Below are positions 7,053-15,485 of a stretch of 64,000 nt of DNA, in pieces. Numbering within the stretch: position 1 is the first letter of the stretch; every line of letters begins with the position of its first letter. Origin of the DNA: Streptomyces griseoruber (GTDB lineage Bacteria; Actinomycetota; Actinomycetes; Streptomycetales; Streptomycetaceae); contig NZ_KQ948785.1 of assembly GCF_001514205.1 (NCBI RefSeq), forward strand, positions 54,908 through 118,907, written 5' to 3'. Below the pieces are notes generated by a model. The model was given only the letters and a program-made list of their open reading frames with translations. It was not told the origin of the DNA and searched no databases. The position numbers were made by a program, and so were the translations under genes.

Positions 7053-8230
7053 GGGGTCACTCCTGAGCGGAGGGCTTCCTCGATGAGGTCGGCCGCCGCT
7101 CCCGCCCCTCCCGCGTCGGCGAGTTCGGCCCGGAGGGCGTCGAGGCCCGCGCGGATCTCCGGGGAGTCCGTCACCGTACGGACGGCCTCGCGCAGTGCCG
7201 CCGGAGTCACTCGCTCGCGGGGGAGGTGGACGCCCAGGCGGAGGTGTTCGATCTGGGCCGCGTTCACGCGTTGTTCGGCCATCTGGGGGACCGCGACCAT
7301 CGGGACGCCGTGGGCGACCGCCTCCATCGTGCCGCCCATGCCGGCGTGGGTGACGAAGGCCTCCGCCCGCGACAGGACGGACACCTGGGGGACGTGCGCG
7401 TGGATCTCGACGTTCGCGGGGAGCGGGCCCAGGTCGGAGGGGGAGACCTCGAACCCGATCGACATCACCACGTGGTGGTCGCCGTCCGCGAACGCCTCGA
7501 CGCAGGCGCGGTAGAAGTCGGGGCGGCGGGTGAACTGGGAGCCGAGGGAGATCAGGAGGATCCGCGCGTCGGGGTGCGGGGGGTGCCAGGTGCCCTGGTG
7601 GGAGCGGTCGCCCAGGATGGGGCCGGTGTAGGCGACGCGGCCGGCCGTGACGGTGTCCGGGCGGCGCTGGAAGGTGCGGGGGAGGGCGGCGATCGCGTAG
7701 GCCGGGGACTCGAACTCGTCCAGGCGGGAGGGGTCCAGGCCCCGGGAGGTGAGGGCGTCGGTGAGGTCCTGGTGGCCGGGGAGGTCGGGGACGGCGGGGG
7801 TGCCGTCGAAGAGTTCCGGGATGATGCCGCCGTAGGAGAGGTGCGTGGGGGAGAAGAGGACCGTGGGGATCCGCCACTGGGCGCCCAGGATCAGGCCCGC
7901 GAAGCCGTAGACGTCGTAGAGGATCAGGTCGGGGCGGTCGGCGCCGTAGGCGCGGGTGAGGGCGGGGAGGGCGCCGAGGGAGGCGTGGACCGCGCGGGCG
8001 AAGCCCTCGGAGAGACGCTCGGGGGGTTCCGAGCCGTCTCCCGCGTCGACCGGGTAGAGCACGGGTTCCGCTCCGGCCGCCTTCACCTGGTGGACGAAGT
8101 GCTCGCTGATCGCGTACGTCACCCGGTGGCCCCGTCGGACCAGCTCCTCGACGACGCCGAGCGTCGGGTTGACGTGCCCGAGCATCGGCAGGTTGACGAC
8201 GGCGACATGAGCGGGGCGGGTGCCGGGCAC
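7049..8230 (-). CDS. MGT-family (macrolide-type) glycosyltransferase
   Basis: This 393-residue GT1/GT-B enzyme has an N-terminal acceptor domain starting VAVVNLPMLGHVNPTLG. The C-terminal nucleotide-sugar motif is SRAEAFVTHAGMGGTMEAVAHGVPMVAVPQ, followed by QRVNAAQI. The PSPG-like box has His and Gly-Gly in place and QMAEQ in the sugar-contact region. Family members glucosylate macrolides, glycolipids or other small molecules for resistance or biosynthesis. It is the first gene of a two-gene operon with the thioesterase. No dedicated biosynthetic gene lies next to it. Confidence 0.9.
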   Translation of the reverse strand: MPGTRPAHVAVVNLPMLGHVNPTLGVVEELVRRGHRVTYAISEHFVHQVKAAGAEPVLYPVDAGDGSEPPERLSEGFARAVHASLGALPALTRAYGADRPDLILYDVYGFAGLILGAQWRIPTVLFSPTHLSYGGIIPELFDGTPAVPDLPGHQDLTDALTSRGLDPSRLDEFESPAYAIAALPRTFQRRPDTVTAGRVAYTGPILGDRSHQGTWHPPHPDARILLISLGSQFTRRPDFYRACVEAFADGDHHVVMSIGFEVSPSDLGPLPANVEIHAHVPQVSVLSRAEAFVTHAGMGGTMEAVAHGVPMVAVPQMAEQRVNAAQIEHLRLGVHLPRERVTPAALREAVRTVTDSPEIRAGLDALRAELADAGGAGAAADLIEEALRSGVTP

Positions 8231-8318
8231 GGGCGTGGTCCTGTCCTGTGGGCGGTGCGGTGCGCGGTTCTGCCCAACGAAGCTGTGCCGCCGTCCGTGA
8301 CCCCTTCCCGGTGAAGGA

Positions 8319-8597
8319 TCACCCCATCGGGGAGGCGGGGGCGGCTGTGTGTTCGGCCCCGGGGAACACCGGTCCAGCTCCGGGCGTCAGCAGCGCGCTC
8401 GCCACGACGTCGAAGAGGTGACCGGCGCGCGGGGCGAGCGCGGGCTGGTCGCTGAGCCACGCCAGGGACGCGCCCGGCGCGAACAGGTCGGTGCCGCCGA
8501 CGTCGGTGCGTACCCTGCCCTCGGCCTGGGCGCGGGTGAGGAGGCGGGTGCCGGCCATCGCGGACGAGGGGTCCGCGCTGCACGCCTCGTGCGTCAC
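8319..8597 (-). pseudogene. TetR-family regulator, C-terminal fragment
   Basis: The 92-codon frame reads GTRLLTRAQAEGRVRTDVGG, then a Trp-Leu-Ser-Asp segment and HLFDVVASALL. This is the end of the ligand-binding domain of a common Streptomyces TetR subfamily. There is no DNA-binding domain in any frame upstream; the WS/DGAT-like gene begins there in the opposite direction. The last 20 codons after ALLT look like read-through. It is therefore a truncated remnant. Confidence 0.65.
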
Positions 8598-8686
8598 GAT
8601 GCGCGCGGCGCCGGGGGCGACGCGTGACCGGGGGTGGTGTCGGGCCGTTGGGCTACCACGGACCCCGCGAACACAGGAGCAGCCCG

Positions 8687-9913
8687 ATGCCCGGATCGAC
8701 GCCTCTGCCCTTCCTGGAGGAGGGGATGGCCCGCTGGCCGTTCGGGCCGCCCAACGCCGGGATCTGCCTGGACTTCACCGGCGTCCCGCCGACGGCCGCC
8801 GAGCTGCGGGCACTCGTCGCCGAGCGATGGGCCGAACTGCCCCGGCTGGGGCGGCGCTTGCTGCCCGGGACACGTCGGCACTGCTGGGCGACGGAGGACC
8901 GGGGCGACCCCGCCGGACAGGTGCGGCAGGCGGACGTCACCCTGCGGGAGGCCGTGCGGGGGTGGTTCCACACGTCCTTCCCGGAGGGACGGCCGCCGTG
9001 GAATCTGCACCTTCTGCGCGGGGCGGCCGACGGGGAGTTCTCGCTGCTGTTCCGGATGCATCACAGCCTGCTCGACGGCCGCTCCCTGACCACCCTGCTG
9101 CGCGCCCTCCTCGACGGTGCCCCGCCGGTGGACGCCTGCGCCGCTCTCGCCGAGCCCCGCACCCACCGGCGTACGGCGATCGGCGGGCCGGGGCTGCTGA
9201 CGGCGGGACTGGCGGTGCCGCTGCCGGGCAAGGGGGAGCGGCGGCCCGCGTTCACGGTGGTGCGGCTGCCCGGTGAGCTGCTGCGCGGGGCGCGCAGGGC
9301 GGTGCGGGGGCGGGCGGTCACCACCAACGAGGTGTTCCTCGCCGCCGCTTCGGGCGTTCTGCGGTCCTGTCTGCTCGCCTCGGCGGGGATCCCGGACGCC
9401 TCCGAGCGGGTCTGGCTGTCCGTGCCCGTCGACCAACGGCCGCCCGGACACGGGGACTTCCTCGGCAACGCCTTCGGCAATGTACGGGTGCCCGCGCCCG
9501 TCGGCCTGGCCGATCCGGCGGCCCGGCTCGCCGCCTGCGCCGGGCTGCTCACCACGGAGGTCCGGCCGCGCCGCGCGGCGGAACGGCTCCTCGAAGGGGT
9601 GGCCGGGGCGTTCCCCGGAGCCGGACAGGCGCTGGCCCGGGGCCGCCTCTTCGCCCCCGCCTACGCCCCCGCCGCCTGCTCCTACGTCCACCTCCGCGAA
9701 TGCGGCCGCACCCTCGCCGGCCGCCCCCTGCGCCGCGTCACCGCCGTCCCCATGGTGCCGCCGCACGACACGGTCACCTTCACCCTCGGCGGCTGCGCCC
9801 GCGGCCACACCCTCGGCGTCGCCACCAACTCGGGCGCGGAGGACGCGGAACTCCTCGCCGAGTCCTTCCTCCACGAACTGGGTCTGCTGGGGCGGATCGC
9901 CACCACCTGCTAG
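8687..9913 (+). CDS. WS/DGAT-family acyltransferase-like protein
   Basis: The 408-residue protein starts at ATG 8687 with AGGAG eight bases upstream. The condensation-type active site HHSLLDG matches HHxxxDG of wax ester synthase/diacylglycerol acyltransferases. Later motifs include LSVPVDQRPPGHGDFLGNAFG and a conserved PHDTVTFT-like segment near the C-terminus. The SNVPGP-type motif is replaced by CSYVHLRECG. It probably esterifies an acyl-CoA to an alcohol, but a different acceptor is possible. Its TAG stop is the first CTAG of the palindromic element at 9910. Confidence 0.8.
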   Translation: MPGSTPLPFLEEGMARWPFGPPNAGICLDFTGVPPTAAELRALVAERWAELPRLGRRLLPGTRRHCWATEDRGDPAGQVRQADVTLREAVRGWFHTSFPEGRPPWNLHLLRGAADGEFSLLFRMHHSLLDGRSLTTLLRALLDGAPPVDACAALAEPRTHRRTAIGGPGLLTAGLAVPLPGKGERRPAFTVVRLPGELLRGARRAVRGRAVTTNEVFLAAASGVLRSCLLASAGIPDASERVWLSVPVDQRPPGHGDFLGNAFGNVRVPAPVGLADPAARLAACAGLLTTEVRPRRAAERLLEGVAGAFPGAGQALARGRLFAPAYAPAACSYVHLRECGRTLAGRPLRRVTAVPMVPPHDTVTFTLGGCARGHTLGVATNSGAEDAELLAESFLHELGLLGRIATTC

Positions 9914-10078
9914 TGCCGCGGCAGGCAACGTTTGCCCGTCAAGGAGCGGCGTCCGGTGCGTGCTCTCGGCGTGCCGGCCGGAAGTCCTCGTACTGGACGT
10001 ACTTGGGCTTTCGGCCGGTGCGGCGAGAGTGCGTGCCGGGCGTCGCGACGGGGCGAACGTTGCCTGCCGCGGCACTAG
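9910..10078. mobile_element. 169-bp imperfect palindromic element, copy 1
   Basis: The sequence begins CTAGTGCCGCGGCAGGCAA and ends with its inverse complement. The arms pair imperfectly over almost the full length around a central GTACTGGACGTAC. Copy 2 (33153-33321) is the same sequence in the other orientation with only two differences that I can find. There is no ORF of its own. The high identity and the defined ends suggest a non-autonomous, MITE- or REP-like mobile element. The left end overlaps the stop codon of the acyltransferase gene. Confidence 0.75.
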
Positions 10079-10089
10079 CTTCCCGCCCC

Positions 10090-10452
10090 ATGAGCGACAC
10101 CGTGTACGTCGGCAACGCGGGCAGGGACGCGGCACTGGACCGGGGCTGGCTGCTCGGTCACTTCAAGGACGCCGCCGATCCCCGGCACAGCGAGGACGTG
10201 GAGATCAAGTGGGGCGTCCATCCGAAGGGCGACGAGCGGGACCGGTGGGTCACCGGGGAGGCGCGTACGGCCCTGCTGGTGCTGATCAGCGGCCGGTTCC
10301 GGGTCGAGCTGCCCGGCCGCAGCGTCCTCCTGGCCGAGCAGGGCGACTACGTCGTCTGGGGGCGGGGCGTCGACCACTCCTGGCACGCGGAGGAGGAGTC
10401 CGTCGTGCTGACCGTCCGCTGGCCGTCCGTCCCCGGGTACGCGGTGCCGTGA
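10090..10452 (+). CDS. Cupin-fold small protein
   Basis: The 120-residue protein starts at ATG 10090, just 12 bases after the palindromic element. The central LLVLISGRFRVELPGRS and GDYVVWGRGVDHSWHAEE segments form a cupin-like strand set, but only one canonical His is visible. Related Streptomyces proteins are sometimes labelled signal peptidase I, for which I see no catalytic Ser/Lys or membrane helix here. Function unknown. With the element so close upstream, its promoter may lie inside the element. Confidence 0.7.
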   Translation: MSDTVYVGNAGRDAALDRGWLLGHFKDAADPRHSEDVEIKWGVHPKGDERDRWVTGEARTALLVLISGRFRVELPGRSVLLAEQGDYVVWGRGVDHSWHAEEESVVLTVRWPSVPGYAVP

Positions 10453-10465
10453 GAGCCGGGCGGGA

Positions 10466-11065
10466 TCAGCCGTCGGCCGCCTCCCGGGCCGCGCGCTCCA
10501 GCCGCTGCCGATGGGCCTCCCATCCCGCCTGATCCACCGGCGGCAGGTTCTCGTTGCCCGGCAGGAGCCCGGCGCTTCCGTCGATGAGCTCGCGCACGAT
10601 GTCGGCGTGCCCGGCGTGCCGCTGGACATCGGAGATCACGTGCACCAGGACGCGGTGCAGGGTCACCTCCCGCCGGTCCTCCGGCCACCACGGGACCCGA
10701 CCGGTCGCGTCCAGGTCCAGCGCGGCGATCGTGGCGTCGGAGTGCGCCCACACCCGGCGGTACAGCCCGGTGATCTCCTCGCGCGACTCGTCCGCGGTGG
10801 CCCACATGTCCGCGTGGGGTTCCGCGTCCTCCGCGTACCACGACGGCGGTGGGTCCGGGGAGAGGAACGGCCGCCCGAACACGTCGCCGAAGTAGCCCAG
10901 TTCCACCCCGGCGACATGCTTGACCAGCCCCAGCAGATTCGTCCCGGTGGGGGTGAGCGGGCGTCGGACGTCGTACTCCGAGAGCCCTTCGAGCTTCCAC
11001 AGCAGGGTGTCCCGCGCGCCCTGGAGGTACTGCCGGAGGTCCGCTTTCGGGTTGGGTTCGCTCAT
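10466..11065 (-). CDS. DinB/DUF664 family protein
   Basis: This 199-residue protein starts MSEPNPKADLRQYLQGARD. It carries the DinB-type metal-binding pattern: His in LVKHVAGVELGYFGD, and two His in HRVLVHVISDVQRHAGHADI. The family (DinB/YfiT superfamily) includes thiol-dependent, for example mycothiol-dependent, transferases. The actual substrate is unknown. It is convergent with the cupin gene and divergent from the sigma factor gene at 11157. Confidence 0.85.
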   Translation of the reverse strand: MSEPNPKADLRQYLQGARDTLLWKLEGLSEYDVRRPLTPTGTNLLGLVKHVAGVELGYFGDVFGRPFLSPDPPPSWYAEDAEPHADMWATADESREEITGLYRRVWAHSDATIAALDLDATGRVPWWPEDRREVTLHRVLVHVISDVQRHAGHADIVRELIDGSAGLLPGNENLPPVDQAGWEAHRQRLERAAREAADG

Positions 11066-11156
11066 GGCGGCCAGTCTTCCACCGGCCACTGACAGAACCC
11101 CTGTTGCACCTGTGCCCCTCCCGGACACGTAAGGGCAGACGCGACGGAAGGAAGTC

Positions 11157-11693
11157 ATGCCCATCGAGAACGAGGACCGGTTCACCGAGGTGTACCGGGC
11201 CCACTACGAGGACGTGCTGAGGTTCGTGCGACGGCGTGCGCATCCGATGAACGTCGACGACATCGTCGGAGAGACGTTCCTGACGGCGTGGCGCCGTCGC
11301 CGGGAGGTGCCCGACGATCCGCGGCCCTGGCTGTTCGGCACCGCCCGCAAGCTGATGCTGAACGCGGGGCGGGGGATGCGCCGGCAGTCCGCGCTCACGG
11401 TGCGGATCCAGCGGGCCGGGGACGCGTTCGGCGCGCACCCGCCCACCGTCGACCCGACGGCCCGCGCGGACGACCGCATGGACCTCGCCGCCGCCTGGCA
11501 GTCGCTCGCCGCCGTCGACCAGGAGGTTCTCGCGCTGCACGTCTGGGAGCAGCTCTCCGCCAAGGACGCCGCCAAGGTCCTCGGCTGCACGCGGGCCGCC
11601 TACGCCATGCGCCTCACCCGGGCCCGGCGAAGGCTGGCCGGCCGGCTGAGCGCCACGGCCACCGCCTCGCCCGCCCTCGCCCCGACCCACTGA
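11157..11693 (+). CDS. ECF-type RNA polymerase sigma factor
   Basis: The 178-residue protein starts at ATG 11157 behind GGAAGGA. Region 2 is visible as FTEVYRAHYEDVLRFVRRR and DDIVGETFLTAWRRR. Region 4 is AVDQEVLALHVWEQLSAKDAA followed by the helix-turn-helix GCTRAAYAMRLTRARRRL. It is an ECF sigma factor with no extra domains. The membrane protein gene 14 bases downstream is likely its operon partner, although it lacks an obvious zinc anti-sigma motif. Confidence 0.9.
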   Translation: MPIENEDRFTEVYRAHYEDVLRFVRRRAHPMNVDDIVGETFLTAWRRRREVPDDPRPWLFGTARKLMLNAGRGMRRQSALTVRIQRAGDAFGAHPPTVDPTARADDRMDLAAAWQSLAAVDQEVLALHVWEQLSAKDAAKVLGCTRAAYAMRLTRARRRLAGRLSATATASPALAPTH

Positions 11694-11707
11694 CAGGAGC
11701 CCCGCAC

Positions 11708-12523
11708 ATGAACGGCAACGACCTGCTCTCCCGCCTCGCCGCACTCGACGCCGCCCCGCGCACCGAGCCGACCACCGCCGAGATCGACCGTGAGGAGACC
11801 CTGCTGCGGGCGGTCCTCGCCGACACCGGGCGGCCCGGAAGCGCCGGGGCCGTCTTCCGCCGCCCGATCGTGCGCCGGGTGGGCCTCACGCTGGCCGGGG
11901 CGCTCGCCCTCGGTACGGCCGTCGTCGCCGTGGCGGGCGGCCTGCCGGGCTTCGGCGGCAGCGGGCCGCTGTCCTCGTCCGAGCTGGCCAGCTGGACCGG
12001 CACGCCCAAGGAGCTGGACACCGCCGCGGCCAAGGGCTCCGCGGCGGGGAGGCAGTGCCTGGACCTGACGGAGGACATGGGCACCGGCTCCCCCGAGGTC
12101 AGCAACGCGGACATCCGCGGCAACGTCGCCTCCATGGTCGTCACCCGGGGCAGCGACGCGGTGTACTGCCTGGCCGGTTCGGACGGCTCGGGTGTCGCGA
12201 TGGCCATCTCCCCGGTGGAAGCGCTGCCCGCCGACGGGATCACCCTGGACACCTACGGCGCCCGGGGGAGCGATGACCAGGAGTTCAACTATGTGGTCGG
12301 GGTGGTGGGGCCCGACGTCCAGGAGGTCGTCGTACACGACCACGGGAAGACCGCCCGCGCCACGGTCGACAACGGCCGGATGACCGCCTGGTGGCCCGAC
12401 GGCCGCCCGGACGGCCTGCTCACCGGCACGTTCACGGTCACGTTCACGGACGGTACGAGCCACACGGTCCCGGCGGACTCGCTGACGGACCACGCCACCG
12501 CGACGCCCGGTCCGGTCAACTGA
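11708..12523 (+). CDS. Membrane-anchored protein downstream of ECF sigma factor
   Basis: This 271-residue protein has a cytoplasmic N-terminus (about 57 residues, starting MNGNDLLSRLAALDAAP), one membrane helix (VGLTLAGALALGTAVVAVAGG) and an extracytoplasmic domain of about 190 residues. The architecture is that of single-pass regulators paired with ECF sigma factors, as in CU044_5270-like families, so an anti-sigma or sensor role is plausible. I see no HxxxCxxC zinc motif. Its 3' end overlaps that of the convergent zinc-ribbon gene by eight bases. Confidence 0.7.
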   Translation: MNGNDLLSRLAALDAAPRTEPTTAEIDREETLLRAVLADTGRPGSAGAVFRRPIVRRVGLTLAGALALGTAVVAVAGGLPGFGGSGPLSSSELASWTGTPKELDTAAAKGSAAGRQCLDLTEDMGTGSPEVSNADIRGNVASMVVTRGSDAVYCLAGSDGSGVAMAISPVEALPADGITLDTYGARGSDDQEFNYVVGVVGPDVQEVVVHDHGKTARATVDNGRMTAWWPDGRPDGLLTGTFTVTFTDGTSHTVPADSLTDHATATPGPVN

Positions 12524-13355
12524 GGCAGACCAGACCCAGCAGACAGACCTCTGACGGCGAGGTCGACGCCGACGACGTGCCTGTCTGGGACGACGAGGAC
12601 GTCGAGGACGTCGAGGACGTCGATGTCGATGCCGACGTGTCCGTGCCGTCCGTCGTGGTGGATGTCGTGGGGGATGTCGTGGGGGACGTCGACGACTGCT
12701 GGCCGGTCGTGCCGGTCGTGCCGGTGGGGGTGGTGACCGTGCCGTCGTAGGACGAGGTGGTGGTCTGCCGCGGGGCCGTGGCCGACGGTGCCGTCGGGTG
12801 GGTCTCCGGGGCTGCGGCGGCGTCCCGGCGGATGTCCGTGGGCACGTCCTGCCCGCGTGCGCGGCCGGTGGACCGCGACGGGGCGGTGGCGGAGGACGAG
12901 GACCGGTGCGCGTCGGAGCCGGTCGTCGTCGGGCGGGTGTACTCCGACGTCGGTTCCTCCCGGCCCGAGACGGTGGGGTTCTCCGGTGCCGACGCCGCCT
13001 GCGCCCGTTCGCCGCCCTGCCGGTCCAGCGCGACGGCGCTCAGCCCGCCACCGACCAGGGCGACGGCCGTGGCGACGACGGCGCGACGCTGGTTCTTCTT
13101 CCAGCGGGCCAGCTGCCGCCGCCGCGCCGCACGCCCCGGCGGCGCGGACTGCGCGGGCGCCACGGACTGCGCGGGCGCCAGGGACGGCGTGGGTGGCGCG
13201 GTGGGCACGCTTTCGGGGGTGGGGGACGGGACGGGACGGGCCGCCACGGTGCGACCGCCCGAGGTGACCGGAGCTATGTCCGGGGCGTAGGCGCCGCATC
13301 CGGGGCACACCAGGGCACCGTTGAGATGTCGGCGACACGTGGAGCAGTAGTCCAT
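12516..13355 (-). CDS. SCO2400-like zinc-ribbon membrane protein
   Basis: The 279-residue protein opens with a zinc ribbon, YCSTCRRHLNG and CPGCGAYAPD. A Pro/Ala-rich stretch, an Arg/Lys-rich patch (RRRQLARWKKNQRR), and one membrane helix (VVATAVALVGGGLSAVAL) follow. The remaining half is a Ser/Thr-rich extracytoplasmic tail, including long runs of SSTSS at the C-terminus. I recognise the SCO2400 family of Streptomyces; its function is not known. The tail is probably a glycosylated or wall-spanning stalk. Confidence 0.75.
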   Translation of the reverse strand: MDYCSTCRRHLNGALVCPGCGAYAPDIAPVTSGGRTVAARPVPSPTPESVPTAPPTPSLAPAQSVAPAQSAPPGRAARRRQLARWKKNQRRAVVATAVALVGGGLSAVALDRQGGERAQAASAPENPTVSGREEPTSEYTRPTTTGSDAHRSSSSATAPSRSTGRARGQDVPTDIRRDAAAAPETHPTAPSATAPRQTTTSSYDGTVTTPTGTTGTTGQQSSTSPTTSPTTSTTTDGTDTSASTSTSSTSSTSSSSQTGTSSASTSPSEVCLLGLVCLS

Positions 13356-13514
13356 TGCGGTCTTCCTGGGGCGGGGATCCGGTGGCGGGCAACGCTAACG
13401 ACTCGGGCGACGGACTGTGTGCAGTCCGTGTGAGGCTCCTGCGTGAATCCCTTGAGGACCTTTCAGTCGTCCATGTATCTGAACATCAATCATGTATGCG
13501 TCTGTGCGTATCTA

Positions 13515-13543
13515 TTGACGTGTTCAAGCTAGCCCCTTAACTT
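13515..13543 (+). promoter_or_regulatory. Candidate promoter of the pectate lyase gene
   Basis: TTGACG at 13515-13520 and TAACTT at 13538-13543 are separated by 17 bases, a good vegetative-type spacing. The pair is in a locally AT-richer stretch 63 bases before the lyase start. Confidence 0.5.
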
Positions 13544-13549
13544 CCGGGA

Positions 13550-13561
13550 GAAAGCGCTTTC
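13550..13561. promoter_or_regulatory. LacI-type operator GAAAGCGCTTTC
   Basis: This perfect 12-bp palindrome with the central GCGC typical of LacI/GalR-family sites lies seven bases after the candidate -10. A bound repressor would block transcription initiation of the pectate lyase gene. The regulator itself is not in the window. Confidence 0.6.
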
Positions 13562-13605
13562 CAGTTCGGCCGACCCGCACTCGTCCCGTTCCTGGAGATG
13601 AACCC

Positions 13606-15192
13606 ATGCAGCTGAGATCCGTCATCGCGTGCACCGGCCTGCTCGCGGGCGCGCTCGTCGCGCTCGCCGGCCCCACCCCCTCCGCCCAGGCCGCGACCGT
13701 CCGCTACGAGGCCGAGACCTCCCCGGCGGTCTGCACCGGCAACCTCGACTCCGACTGGACCGGATACTCCGGCAGCGGATTCTGCAACGGCACCAACTCC
13801 ACCGGCGGATACGCCCAGTTCACCGTGAACGCGGCCACCGCCGGCACGGCCACCCTCAACGTCCGCTTCGCCAACGGCACCACCACCGCCCGCCCGGCCT
13901 CCCTCGTCGTCAACGGGACGACCGTGCAGACGCCGTCCTTCGAGGCCACCGGCGCCTGGTCCACCTGGGTCACCAAGACGCTCACCGTGACCCTCACCGC
14001 GGGCAGCAACACCATCCGCCTCAACCCCACCACCGCGGAGGGCCTGCCCAACGTCGACTACGTCGAGGCGACGACGACCGACAGCACCACACCCCCCACC
14101 ACCGGCGCGATCTACGTCTCGCCCAGCGGCACCGACAGCGCGGCCGGCACCTCCTCCGCGCCGACCACCCTCACCTCGGCGATCAGCCGGGTCACCGCGG
14201 GCGGCACGATCTACCTGCGCGGCGGGACGTACGCCTACGCGTCGACGATCACCATCCCGCAGACGAACAACGGGACGTCAGCCGCCCGGACCACCCTGTC
14301 CGCCTACCCCGGCGAGACCCCGGTGCTCAACTTCTCGGCGCAGAGCGAGAGTTCCTCCAACCGCGGGCTCCAGCTCTTCGGCTCGTACTGGCGGGTCTAC
14401 GGCGTCGTCGTCGAACGCGCCGGTGACAACGGCATCTACGTCGGCGGCAGCCACAACGTCATCGAGCGCACGGTCACCCGCTACAACCGCGACACCGGGC
14501 TCCAGCTCGGCCGGATCGCCTCCTCGACCGCCAGCGCAGACTGGCCCTCGGACAACCTGATCCTGAGCGCCGAGTCGCACGACAACGCCGACTCCGACGG
14601 CGAGGACGCGGACGGCTTCGCCGCGAAGCTCACCACCGGCACCGGGAACGTCTTCCGGTACGCCGTCTCCCACAACAACATCGACGACGGCTGGGACCTG
14701 TACACCAAGACGGACACCGGCGCGATCGGCCCGGTGACCATCGAGGACTCCCTCTCCTACAACAACGGCACCCTCTCCGACGGGACCGTCAACGCCAACG
14801 GCGACCGCAACGGCTACAAGCTCGGCGGCGACGACATCGCCGTCAACCACGTCGTGCGGCGCAGTATCGCCTACCACAACGGCAAGCACGGCTTCACGTA
14901 CAACAGCAACCCGGGCTCCATGGCGGTGTCGAACAACCTCAGCATCGACAACGCCCAGCGCAACTACTCCTGGGACGCCGGTACGTCGGTCTTCCGCTCC
15001 AACACCTCCTGCCGCTACAACGTCAGCGGCAGCAACGACAAGACGGTCGGCGACGCCGACAGCACCAACCAGTTCTGGACGGGGACGAACGGCTCCCGCT
15101 GCGCCTCCTCCTACGGCGGCGCCCTGGCCTGGTCCTTCGCCTCGGACGGCAAGCTGGTCGTGACCCTGGGAGGCACCCAGGTCACGCTGTAG
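13606..15192 (+). CDS. Secreted pectate lyase (PL9-type) with N-terminal CBM35-like domain
   Basis: The 528-residue protein has a Sec signal peptide cleaved near AQAATV. A carbohydrate-binding module spans about residues 32-148 (VRYEAETSPA to VDYVEATT). A Ser/Thr linker leads to a right-handed beta-helix lyase. The lyase shows the PL9 calcium-site motif DADGFAAKL, the segment NNIDDGWDLYTK, and the catalytic-type Lys 405 in NGYKLGGDD. It should cleave homogalacturonan by beta-elimination outside the cell. It is a single gene with its own terminator and a LacI-type operator, consistent with induction by pectin sugars. Confidence 0.9.
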   Translation: MQLRSVIACTGLLAGALVALAGPTPSAQAATVRYEAETSPAVCTGNLDSDWTGYSGSGFCNGTNSTGGYAQFTVNAATAGTATLNVRFANGTTTARPASLVVNGTTVQTPSFEATGAWSTWVTKTLTVTLTAGSNTIRLNPTTAEGLPNVDYVEATTTDSTTPPTTGAIYVSPSGTDSAAGTSSAPTTLTSAISRVTAGGTIYLRGGTYAYASTITIPQTNNGTSAARTTLSAYPGETPVLNFSAQSESSSNRGLQLFGSYWRVYGVVVERAGDNGIYVGGSHNVIERTVTRYNRDTGLQLGRIASSTASADWPSDNLILSAESHDNADSDGEDADGFAAKLTTGTGNVFRYAVSHNNIDDGWDLYTKTDTGAIGPVTIEDSLSYNNGTLSDGTVNANGDRNGYKLGGDDIAVNHVVRRSIAYHNGKHGFTYNSNPGSMAVSNNLSIDNAQRNYSWDAGTSVFRSNTSCRYNVSGSNDKTVGDADSTNQFWTGTNGSRCASSYGGALAWSFASDGKLVVTLGGTQVTL

Positions 15193-15209
15193 CCGCCCTG
15201 GACGGCGGG

Positions 15210-15241
15210 AAGGCCCGGACCGGAGACCCGGCCCGGGCCTT
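15210..15241 (+). terminator. Hairpin terminator after the pectate lyase gene
   Basis: The 12-base arms AAGGCCCGGACC and GGCCCGGGCCTT pair with one mismatch around an 8-base loop, 18 bases after the lyase stop. No T-run follows, as is usual in Streptomyces. Confidence 0.65.
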
Positions 15242-15292
15242 ACGCGCGAGAGCCACGGCGCCCATCCTGATCCCAGGGGGGTCACCGTCTTC

Positions 15293-15485
15293 ATGACCCT
15301 GCCGGGGCTCGTCATCCTGCTGACGCTGGTGGCGTTCCTGGATCAGCCGCCGCTGCGGGCCGGGCGGGTCGGCTCTGGTGCTGCGGGACGACGGGGAGGA
15401 CGGGGTGCCGCCGCGCCGGACGACGGTGGATCTTGACGGGGGTGTGGTGGCCGTACGGAATCCGCCTCCGCGATCCGGTCGGTGA
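15293..15485 (+). pseudogene. DUF6191 remnant with internal deletion
   Basis: The + strand holds the family's membrane start, MTLPGLVILLTLVAFLDQ, then LRAGR. After a +1 shift the family's tail follows: ALVLRDDGEDGVPPRRTTVD, then LDGGVVAV and a TGA. The middle third (the usual TGFEQLHASF block) is missing. The remnant lies antisense to the 3' end of the Rieske gene and appears to have supplied that gene's last 37 codons. Confidence 0.6.

Noticed and set aside
5397..7514. 705-codon open frame on the + strand
   Set aside because: It crosses the DUF1772 and thioesterase genes in antisense and the TetR gene in another frame, with no recognisable domain.
10090..10452. Signal peptidase I
   Set aside because: Similar proteins may carry this label, but there is no membrane helix and no Ser/Lys dyad; the fold looks cupin-like.
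12516..12523. Eight-base overlap of convergent stops, also seen at 52489-52496, as a regulatory device
   Set aside because: Overlapping convergent stops are common in compact high-GC genomes; two cases prove nothing.
13550..13561. Rho-independent terminator
   Set aside because: The 12-bp palindrome has no loop and lies just after a promoter, which fits an operator better.
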